Below, piece by piece: positions 1 through 4,242 of a DNA stretch of 11,016 bases. The translations under genes and the position numbers were made by a program. Origin of the DNA: Cyclobacteriaceae bacterium (GTDB taxonomy: Bacteria > Bacteroidota > Bacteroidia > Cytophagales > Cyclobacteriaceae); the NCBI GenBank assembly GCA_029882675.1, contig JAOUKJ010000086.1, forward strand, positions 1 through 11,016, written 5' to 3'. The first letter of the stretch is position 1; each line of letters starts with the position of its first letter. The notes beneath the pieces are model-generated. The model was not told the origin of the DNA and did not search any database. It saw nothing but the letters and a program-made list of their open reading frames with translations.

Positions 1-80
1 GTGGTTGGAAACCTCTACCTTTCTCTTGGGAAAGGGATAGTGTGAGCAACAGTCCCGCATTCGCGGGAGAGTATTGAGGG

Positions 81-183
81 AAAAACAGTTTAGAGGAATA
101 GTCCCAAGAGAAAACAGTACCCCCAAAAAAAAAGAAACAGTTTAAAACCTCTATGCTCTTGCTCAAGACTCTAAACTGTTTTT
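81..183. repeat. Perfect 15-bp inverted repeat (foldback) in copy A
   Basis: AAAAACAGTTTAGAG at 81-95 is the exact reverse complement of CTCTAAACTGTTTTT at 169-183. A third, competing arm AAACAGTTTA lies at 135-144 and can also pair with 172-181. A transcript can therefore form either a long hairpin (81-95 with 169-183) or a shorter one (135-144 with 172-181), but not both. The short loop inside the inner hairpin contains a further TCTT/AAGA pairing. Confidence 0.8.
125..181 (-). terminator. Terminator-like hairpin, copy A, minus strand
   Basis: Read on the minus strand, AAACAGTTTA (181-172) pairs with TAAACTGTTT (144-135) in a 10-bp stem, followed by one C and then nine T (133-125). That is the form of an intrinsic terminator, although the stem is A/T-rich and the loop is long at 27 nt. 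It lies directly downstream of the tRNA-3'-end-like segment, where a tRNA terminator would be expected. Confidence 0.5.
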
Positions 184-184
184 G

Positions 185-211
185 TAGCGAGGGCGGGACA
201 AATATCGAACC
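185..211 (-). other. tRNA 3'-end-like segment, copy A
   Basis: On the plus strand this reads TAGCGAGGGCGGGAC, a short spacer, then TATCGAACC. It matches the 3' acceptor end of the functional tRNA-Met at 1231 (TAGCGAGG shared exactly, then GGGAC and a T-loop-like GAACC). Between the T-loop-like GGTTCGA and CCCG there are extra bases, so no proper 5-bp T-stem can form. There is no anticodon or D-arm upstream. This is at best a remnant of a tRNA 3' end, not a tRNA. Confidence 0.5.
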
Positions 212-348
212 TTTTCCACTCCTCAAAAGTACCTTCTGATGCTGGATATAAGAGTAGTAATAAATGGAAATTTTTCCCGTTCGTAGGGAAGTAGGACAGT
301 GTGAGCAAGAGCAAGACAGCATACAGTGTGAGGATACAGCAAGAGGGA

Positions 349-461
349 AAAACAGTTTAGAAGAAGGCTCCAAAAGAAAACCAATAGTCCCCAAAAAAAG
401 AAACAGTTTAAAACCTGTCCCGCATGGGCGGGAGCTCTTGCTCCAGACTCTAAACTGTTTT
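349..461. repeat. Perfect 13-bp inverted repeat (foldback) in copy B
   Basis: AAAACAGTTTAGA at 349-361 is the exact reverse complement of TCTAAACTGTTTT at 449-461. As in copy A, a competing middle arm AAACAGTTTA is present (401-410). Outer arms GAGCAAGAG (303-311) and CTCTTGCTC (435-443) could add an alternative pairing. Confidence 0.8.
393..460 (-). terminator. Terminator-like hairpin, copy B, minus strand
   Basis: Same arrangement as in copy A: minus-strand AAACAGTTTA (460-451) pairs with TAAACTGTTT (410-401), followed by C and seven T (399-393). The loop is 40 nt and contains the GC-rich TCCCGC/GCGGGA mini-hairpin (418-433), which could stabilise it. Confidence 0.45.
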
Positions 462-463
462 CG

Positions 464-489
464 TAGCCAGAACGGGACAATTATCGAAC
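464..489 (-). other. tRNA 3'-end-like segment, copy B
   Basis: Plus strand TAGCCAGAACGGGAC, spacer, TATCGAAC. It has the same layout as copy A, but the acceptor-like part differs (TAGCCAGAAC instead of TAGCGAGGGC). No T-stem and no remaining tRNA body. Confidence 0.45.
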
Positions 490-583
490 TTTTTTGTTAA
501 GGATATTGAAGTTGTTGTGATAGGAAACCTTTACCTTTCTCCTGGAATTGGGACAGTGTGAGAACAGCAAGATAGCAAGAGGG

Positions 584-644
584 AAAAACAGTTTGGAATA
601 CGAGCATTTTCTCTTGCTCAATACTCACACTCCAAACTGTTTTT
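584..644. repeat. Perfect 14-bp inverted repeat (foldback) in copy C
   Basis: AAAAACAGTTTGGA at 584-597 is the exact reverse complement of TCCAAACTGTTTTT at 631-644. Relative to copies A and B one base pair has changed from A-T to G-C, with both arms changed together so that pairing is kept. The loop is 33 nt. Confidence 0.8.
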
Positions 645-645
645 G

Positions 646-672
646 TAGCCAGAACGGGACAAATATCGAACC
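646..672 (-). other. tRNA 3'-end-like segment, copy C
   Basis: Plus strand TAGCCAGAACGGGAC, spacer, TATCGAACC. The acceptor-like half matches copy B, while the T-loop-like half matches copy A. In the minus-strand frame that crosses it, copies A and C both read RFDICP, then A or V, then LATKTV. That resembles the run-on peptides seen when a reading frame crosses a tRNA 3' end. No functional tRNA is present. Confidence 0.45.
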
Positions 673-790
673 TTTCCATTTCTGAAACAGGCCTATTGAT
701 GGTGGATACGGCGATTGTTTTGGAGGCTATATTGTTTAAACTTGACAATGTTTAAAGTGTGAGATTTTCCTCCCTCTGACTGAGTAACTA

Positions 791-1141
791 CTATTTTGTT
801 TTAAGATTTTGAATCATAGAATACAGAATTCTACTTAATTCATCTGCTAGTTTTTCTGCTCCCTGATATTCATCAACAGAGATTAATTTTTGATCTTTTA
901 GCACATCCAAAGCAGCAACACACTCAAATACTGAACTTCGAGCGATAACAAAAAAATTTCTCCGGTCTGCCTTTGAAAAACGTCCAGACCCTTCTGCTAT
1001 ATTCAAAACGATACTAAAGGAAGCCCGCCCTAATTGATCATTTGTAAAACGACTGAAATGTTTTGATTCTATCAACCCAATACAGAAGCCATGAAAGTGC
1101 TTTGCCTTTTGGTAAACGTTCAGTTTTTGAAAGTCGAACAT
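791..1141 (-). CDS. Four helix bundle protein (IVS / S23-type family)
   Basis: A 116-residue protein of the small four-helix-bundle family first described from intervening sequences of 23S rRNA genes and common as stand-alone genes in Bacteroidota. The family signature is clear: FQKLNVYQKA at the N-terminus (helix 1), then NIAEGSGRF at residues 47-55, followed by FFVIARSSVFECVAALDVL (helix 3) and a C-terminal helix. There is no signal peptide or membrane segment, so it should be cytosolic. Length is normal for the family. The ATG at 1141 precedes the usual MFDFxKL start; no strong ribosome binding site is visible, as is common in this phylum. The molecular role of the family is not established; the fold is shared with the Avd accessory proteins of diversity-generating retroelements, but no reverse transcriptase or variable repeat is visible here. 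It lies 90 nt downstream of tRNA-Met on the same strand and is bracketed by AGTGTGAG octamers (756-763 and 1166-1173). Confidence 0.85.
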   Translation of the reverse strand: MFDFQKLNVYQKAKHFHGFCIGLIESKHFSRFTNDQLGRASFSIVLNIAEGSGRFSKADRRNFFVIARSSVFECVAALDVLKDQKLISVDEYQGAEKLADELSRILYSMIQNLKTK

Positions 1142-1181
1142 TCTCGTTGATTTAGAATGAGAAAGAGTGTGAGAATGAAGA

Positions 1182-1229
1182 AAAGCAGAGCGATAAACGC
1201 CGCTTTCGCTCTGTTTCTCACTCTGCTTT
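1182..1229 (-). terminator. Hairpin trailer / probable terminator of tRNA-Met
   Basis: On the minus strand, starting two bases after the tRNA, AAAGCAGAG (1229-1221) pairs with CTCTGCTTT (1190-1182), a 9-bp stem followed by TCTTCATT. An alternative inner stem, CAGAGCG (1186-1192) with CGCTCTG (1207-1213), competes for part of the same arm. The order tRNA end, TG, arm, loop, arm is the same as in repeat copies A to C. Confidence 0.6.
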
Positions 1230-1230
1230 G

Positions 1231-1304
1231 TAGCGAGGGGGGGACTTGAACCCCCGGCCTCCGGGTTATGAATCCGACGCTCTAACCAGCTGAGCTACCT
1301 CGCC
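1231..1304 (-). tRNA. tRNA-Met (anticodon CAU)
   Basis: A complete 74-nt cloverleaf reads on the minus strand: acceptor GGCGAGG pairing with CCTCGCT (G1-U72 wobble), D-arm GCTC/GAGC with AGCTGGTTA loop, anticodon loop TTCATAA, a T-arm with loop TTCAAGT, discriminator A73. CCA is not encoded; the following bases are CAA. Base 31 (A) faces base 39 (C), leaving the top anticodon-stem pair unpaired, which I recall as usual for this tRNA in Bacteroidota. A CAU anticodon could also mark the Ile2 tRNA (lysidine-modified) or initiator tRNA. The paired 1-72 end argues against an initiator, and elongator Met is preferred from overall resemblance. Confidence 0.9.
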
Positions 1305-1608
1305 ATTTCAGTATGCAGTGAACAATGATCAGTTAATTGCTGACAGTGATCATTTTAGGGTGTGTGAAGAGGGGTGTGCTCCTTTTTCTGATGTCCGACA
1401 GGCAACTTTGAATCACTTGTCTCCGAAAACGGAGCGCAATATTAAGAAGATTAGTCGAAAATACGCAACCTTATGAACGAATATTTAGTTCATCATTTTA
1501 ATTTGGTTATATTGCCCTCAATAGTTTCGCGTTTTTTATTGCAGTTTCGGAAAAATAAATATATCTTAAAACCAACTTCAAAAGGAAGTAATTTAAACAA
1601 CTATTCTT
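1305..1608. other. Divergent intergenic region between tRNA-Met and the START-like gene
   Basis: This stretch of about 300 nt has no gene. It contains an 8-bp inverted repeat, AATGATCA (1324-1331) and TGATCATT (1347-1354), just upstream of the tRNA. A weak promoter-like pair (TTTG at 1502-1505, TAGTTTCG at 1522-1529) points to the START-like gene. A small hairpin ACTTC/GAAGT (1575-1589) lies in that gene's leader. Nothing else stands out. Confidence 0.6.
1502..1529 (+). promoter_or_regulatory. Possible Bacteroidota promoter for the START-like gene
   Basis: TTTG (1502-1505) and TAGTTTCG (1522-1529) approximate the TTTG / TAnnTTTG pattern, with one mismatch in the -7 element and a spacer of 16 nt, shorter than usual. 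Weak support only. Confidence 0.2.
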
Positions 1609-2004
1609 ATGAGTAAGACCTTATTTACAGGCGATTATGAAATAAATGCATCGGCAAGGATGCTCTACCCCTATTTATTTAGTCCCAGTGGTTTGGCACA
1701 GTGGTTTGCTGACGATGTATCTGTTGATGAAGATGGAAATTATACTTTTACATGGGAAGGGGAGGCCCATCAGGCCCGGGTATTAGCCCATCGAACCAAC
1801 CATTATGTGAAATTTGAGTTTCTGCCCGAAAACGAGGAGGACAAAGAAGATCCTTCATATTTTGAGATCAGACTGGAAGTAAATGAGCTGACCCAATCTG
1901 TCTTTATTAAAATAACAGATTATTCGGACATTGATGATCAGGGAGAGCTGGCAGACCTCTGGGAATCGCTGATACATACATTAAAAGAAACCGTTGGAGG
2001 TTAA
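1609..2004 (+). CDS. START-like (SRPBCC superfamily) domain protein
   Basis: A 131-residue cytosolic protein resembling the Bacteroidota START-like domain proteins of the SRPBCC/AHSA1 type, which form a helix-grip fold with a hydrophobic cavity. Visible landmarks are the N-terminal strand FTGDYEINASARMLYPYL, the motif WFADDV at residues 32-37, the strands YTFTWEGE and YFEIRLEVNEL, and a C-terminal helix (LADLWESLIHTLKETVGG). There is no signal peptide. The ligand is unknown and nothing in the sequence identifies it. It lies 64 nt upstream of the LptF/G permease in the same direction, so co-expression is possible, although a perfect -7 element lies between them. The ATG is preceded by an A/T-rich leader with no strong ribosome binding site. 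Family assignment is good; function is not known. Confidence 0.8.
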   Translation: MSKTLFTGDYEINASARMLYPYLFSPSGLAQWFADDVSVDEDGNYTFTWEGEAHQARVLAHRTNHYVKFEFLPENEEDKEDPSYFEIRLEVNELTQSVFIKITDYSDIDDQGELADLWESLIHTLKETVGG

Positions 2005-2010
2005 TTTTTT

Positions 2011-2047
2011 TTTGGGCTATCATTTCTGCACAGTTTTTGTAGCTTTG
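2011..2047 (+). promoter_or_regulatory. Candidate promoter for the LptF/G permease gene
   Basis: TAGCTTTG at 2040-2047 matches the Bacteroidota -7 element TAnnTTTG exactly and lies 21 nt before the ATG. The nearest TTTG upstream (2011-2014) leaves a 25-nt spacer, longer than the usual 19-21, so the -33 part is doubtful. Confidence 0.4.
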
Positions 2048-2068
2048 TGCGTTGAATGAAATAATGGA

Positions 2069-3751
2069 ATGAAGAAAGTTGACAAAATTGTCTTCGGATC
2101 GTTTATAGGGCCCTTTATCTTGACGATGCTGGTGGTGATCTTTATATTGCTCACACAGCATATGCTTAAGTATTTTGATGATCTGGTAGGTAAAGACCTG
2201 GGCTGGAGTGTGATTGGACAGCTGATGATGCATTTTGCGATCTTTGTCTCACCGTCTGCCTTTCCATTGGCTATCCTGCTTTCTTCGCTGATGACTTTTG
2301 GAAATCTGGGCGAACACTCCGAGCTGACGGCCATAAAAAGTGGGGGTATCTCTTTACCCCGGGCCATGCGCTCTATTTTTATTTTTTCTATTTTCCTAAC
2401 AGGTGTTGCATTTATTTCCAACAATTACCTGGTGCCCCGATCTGCCCTGGAGGCTTATTCACTGATGTGGGATATAAAACGAAAAAAGCCCAGCCTGGAT
2501 CTTCCCGAAGGGGAGTTTTATGGTGGCCTGAATAGTTTTAGCATCAGGGTGGAGGAAAAAATGAAAGATGGGCAGACGCTGAAAGGTGTGATTGTCTATG
2601 ATCATAGCAACCGGAACGGAAACACAGAGGTGACTCTGGCAGACTCAGGCCGTATGACAACCATCATGGACGAACGGTATCTTAAAATGGAGTTGTTTAA
2701 CGGCCACTCCTACCTTGAAGGAACCTCCAATAAGGGAACAATGTCCAGTAATCGGAAAAACCTGAAGAACGCCTTTTCTAAAGTGAAGTTTGCAACGAGT
2801 GAAATGATCTTTGATCTGGAATCTTTTGACCTGGAACGTACTGATAAGGAGCTCTTTTCCCGAAACCGCCTGATGCGCGGACTGAAAGAAATAGAGACAG
2901 ATATCGACTCGATAGAATACCGCCGCCTGGGGCGTGTGATGGATTTTTTCTATTCATATAGCGCCATTTTTAGTTATCATATGCGTGATAACCCTCCCCA
3001 GCTGACACCTGAATTGCAGGATTATAAAAATTTGCTAGACTCCCTTTCTTTGTTGGATGATCCGGCAGATTCGTCATGGGTTGATGACGAGGAAGTTTCG
3101 GATTCGGCAGCAACAACCACAACCATCAGGACCAAGCCTGCTGTGCCCCGAATTTCTGAGAACTTTAAAGCGCAGATCCAGGTGTTGCAAAAAGACCCGG
3201 GCAGTAAGCGACAGGAACTTCCCAAGGTGGAAATGCCTCCCGAAAAACAAGCAAAAGTCATGGCATTAGTCGATGAAATAGACGAATCGGAGGAGGAATT
3301 AAAGATGGTGGTAGATCATGCTTTGCATAAAATAAGACAAGCGAAAGCACGTGTGGAGGGCGATGTCAACTTCCTGAACTCAGCCGACTTTGAAACGCGT
3401 GTTTACCTGATTCAATACCATAAAATCATCGCCTATTCTTTTGCTTGCATGGTTATGGTTTTAATTGGTGCTTCGCTTGGTTCGATCATCAAAAAAGGAG
3501 GGCTCGGCGTGCCGGTGCTCGTTTCCATCCTTTTCTTTATTATTTATTATGTCTTTACCATGACAGGGGAAAAATGGGCCAAAAAAGACCTGGTCTACCC
3601 TTGGGCAGGCATTTGGTCGGCAAACATCCTGCTCCTTCCTATCGGGTTATTTTTCCTCAGGCAGGCCAGAAAAGATGCCAGACTATTCGACCTTGATTTC
3701 TATCACGTAATATTACTTCGTATAAGAAATTGGTTTGCCCGAAAAAAATAA
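2069..3751 (+). CDS. LptF/LptG (YjgP/YjgQ) family permease
   Basis: Inner-membrane subunit of the lipopolysaccharide export ABC transporter (LptB2FG), which extracts LPS and feeds the LptC-A-D bridge. The topology fits the family. There are three N-terminal membrane helices (about residues 8-34, 46-78 and 98-121), with the short family segment SGGISLPRAM after the second. A periplasmic beta-jellyroll follows (about 125-250), and three C-terminal helices (about 452-474, 478-504 and 512-533). HKIIAYSFACMVMVLIGASL and the following GGLGVP are typical of helix 4-5. The protein is 560 residues against about 360 in E. coli. The extra length is mostly a charged insert of nearly 200 residues (about 255-445) between jellyroll and helix 4, including an Asp/Ser/Thr-rich stretch near 330-355. 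Such long forms occur in Bacteroidota. LptF and LptG cannot be told apart confidently here. No other lpt gene is in the window. Confidence 0.9.
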   Translation: MKKVDKIVFGSFIGPFILTMLVVIFILLTQHMLKYFDDLVGKDLGWSVIGQLMMHFAIFVSPSAFPLAILLSSLMTFGNLGEHSELTAIKSGGISLPRAMRSIFIFSIFLTGVAFISNNYLVPRSALEAYSLMWDIKRKKPSLDLPEGEFYGGLNSFSIRVEEKMKDGQTLKGVIVYDHSNRNGNTEVTLADSGRMTTIMDERYLKMELFNGHSYLEGTSNKGTMSSNRKNLKNAFSKVKFATSEMIFDLESFDLERTDKELFSRNRLMRGLKEIETDIDSIEYRRLGRVMDFFYSYSAIFSYHMRDNPPQLTPELQDYKNLLDSLSLLDDPADSSWVDDEEVSDSAATTTTIRTKPAVPRISENFKAQIQVLQKDPGSKRQELPKVEMPPEKQAKVMALVDEIDESEEELKMVVDHALHKIRQAKARVEGDVNFLNSADFETRVYLIQYHKIIAYSFACMVMVLIGASLGSIIKKGGLGVPVLVSILFFIIYYVFTMTGEKWAKKDLVYPWAGIWSANILLLPIGLFFLRQARKDARLFDLDFYHVILLRIRNWFARKK

Positions 3752-3769
3752 GACAAATAAAGAGGGTTA

Positions 3770-3802
3770 ATTGGGATAATTCAGGATGAAGCATTACCTT
3801 TG
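3770..3802 (+). promoter_or_regulatory. Promoter for rpsO
   Basis: TACCTTTG at 3795-3802 is a perfect TAnnTTTG -7 element, and ATTG at 3770-3773 lies 21 nt upstream, giving the expected Bacteroidota spacing. The predicted start of transcription near 3807 would leave a leader of about 39 nt before the rpsO ATG. This is the best-formed promoter in the window. Confidence 0.6.
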
Positions 3803-3845
3803 CGAATTGATTTAAAAGGATAGAAAAGGAGTAATTAAAAAGCAT

Positions 3846-4121
3846 ATGTATTTAACAAAAGAGAAGAAAAGGGAAATATTCTCTGCACACGGGTATTCAA
3901 AAAAAGTGGAGGATACCGGATCTGCTGAATCACAAATCGCACTATTCACAAAAAGGATAAGCCACCTTACGGAGCACCTAAAGAAGAATAAGAAAGATTA
4001 TTCAACGCAGCAAGGACTTTTGCGTTTGGTAGGTAAGCGCAGGAAGTTGTTGCACTATTTGCACGATAAAGAAATTGAGCGATATAGAGCAGTACTTGCT
4101 GACCTGAATTTGAGGAAGTAA
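3846..4121 (+). CDS. rpsO: 30S ribosomal protein S15
   Basis: S15 is an early-binding protein of the 30S subunit; it binds the three-way junction of 16S rRNA helices 20-22 and forms bridge B4 with the 50S subunit. The 91-residue product has the usual length. It shows the conserved DTGSAESQIALFTKRISHL segment (residues 23-41) with the rRNA-binding region after it, then HLTEHLKKNKKDYSTQQGLL and the C-terminal VGKRRKLLHYLHDKEIERYR. AAGGAG near 3826-3831 lies about 14 nt before the ATG, rather far for a Shine-Dalgarno. It has its own promoter and is followed by an intrinsic terminator, then pnp. The rpsO-pnp pair is conserved in many bacteria. S15 autoregulation through its leader is known in other bacteria but is not evident here. 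Confidence 0.97.
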   Translation: MYLTKEKKREIFSAHGYSKKVEDTGSAESQIALFTKRISHLTEHLKKNKKDYSTQQGLLRLVGKRRKLLHYLHDKEIERYRAVLADLNLRK

Positions 4122-4129
4122 TTTATTTG

Positions 4130-4165
4130 TTTGGGGGCCTGACAAGGGGTCCCCTTTTATTTTTG
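4130..4165 (+). promoter_or_regulatory. Possible pnp promoter overlapping the rpsO terminator
   Basis: TATTTTTG at 4158-4165 fits TAnnTTTG exactly, and TTTG occurs at 4130-4133, with a 24-nt spacer that is a little long. The candidate -7 box is built from the terminator's own T-tract, so it could be coincidence. If real, it leaves a pnp leader of about 70 nt. Confidence 0.35.
4133..4164 (+). terminator. Intrinsic terminator after rpsO
   Basis: GGGGGCC (4133-4139) pairs with GGTCCCC (4148-4154) in a 7-bp stem with one G-U pair and an 8-nt loop. It is followed by TTTTATTTTT (4155-4164). It begins 11 nt after the rpsO stop codon. The T-tract overlaps a perfect -7 element for the next gene. Confidence 0.8.
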
Positions 4166-4242
4166 TTCTGCCATATCATGTCGGTATTCGATAGGACGTA
4201 TTGCTTTAGCGGAGCATCTGCCATTAAGAAAAGATAATTTTT

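Larger units (their letters stand above)
1..259 (-). repeat. Tandem repeat copy A (tRNA-end/foldback unit), possibly cut by the window edge
   Basis: First of three tandem diverged copies with a period of about 257 nt; the shared starting string GGAAA lies at 7, 266 and 523. Read on the plus strand the unit runs: GGAAACC-like start, the octamer AGTGTGAG (39-46), an AAAAACAGTTTAGAG arm (81-95), an A-tract with a second AAACAGTTTA arm (125-144), the matching arm CTCTAAACTGTTTTT (169-183), then a tRNA-3'-end-like segment (185-211) and a diverged tail that reaches GGATA near 243. I see no convincing gene: the short open frames in it have no family resemblance. Strand is given as minus because the tRNA-like piece and the U-tract hairpin read that way. 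The exact borders are uncertain, and the left edge may extend outside the window. Confidence 0.75.
260..516 (-). repeat. Tandem repeat copy B
   Basis: Second copy of the unit, with the same order of parts as copy A: two AGTGTGAG octamers (298-305 and 325-332), arm 1 (349-361), A-tract plus middle arm (393-410), arm 3 (449-461), tRNA-like segment (464-489). Compared with copy A it has GAGCAAGAG at 303-311, whose complement CTCTTGCTC lies at 435-443, adding an outer layer to the foldback. A TCCCGC/GCGGGA mini-hairpin (418-433) sits between the middle arm and arm 3, whereas in copy A the same mini-hairpin sits before arm 1. No supportable coding region. Confidence 0.75.
517..735 (-). repeat. Tandem repeat copy C, shorter form without the middle arm
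   Basis: Third copy. It begins with GGAAACC (523) as copy A does, carries AGTGTGAG (555-562), arm 1 (584-597), arm 3 (631-644) and the tRNA-like segment (646-672). It lacks the A-tract and middle AAACAGTTTA arm of copies A and B, which explains its shorter foldback. It also holds the inverted octamer CTCACACT (624-631), which can pair with the octamer at 555-562. The right border is uncertain; similarity to copy A fades after the GGATA at about 700. A minus-strand open frame of about 83 codons over this copy is most likely fortuitous. Confidence 0.7.

Noticed and set aside
223..480. Minus-strand open frame of 85 codons across repeat copies A and B
   Set aside because: It runs through the foldback arms and the tRNA-like segment, and its hydrophobic look comes from A/T-rich repeat sequence. 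No family resemblance and no counterpart frame in the other copies.
185..672. Three additional tRNA genes in the repeats
   Set aside because: Only 3'-end-like pieces are present. No D-arm or anticodon arm exists, and the T-stem cannot form.
1..735. CRISPR array
   Set aside because: Only three long, diverged units with internal inverted repeats. No short identical direct repeats with unique spacers, and no cas genes.
497..748. Minus-strand open frame of 83 codons across repeat copy C
   Set aside because: It shares a short peptide with copy A only because the DNA repeats. The copy B frame is broken, and there is no recognisable domain.
735..756. TTTAAAC/GTTTAAA hairpin as terminator of the four-helix-bundle gene
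   Set aside because: The stem is only A/T with one G-C pair, and no T-tract follows on the minus strand.
791..1141. Avd-type accessory gene of a diversity-generating retroelement
   Set aside because: The fold family is related, but there is no reverse transcriptase, template repeat or variable repeat in the window.
2020..2424. Minus-strand open frame of 134 codons opposite the start of the permease gene
   Set aside because: Antisense to conserved membrane helices of LptF/G; composition is that of a shadow frame.
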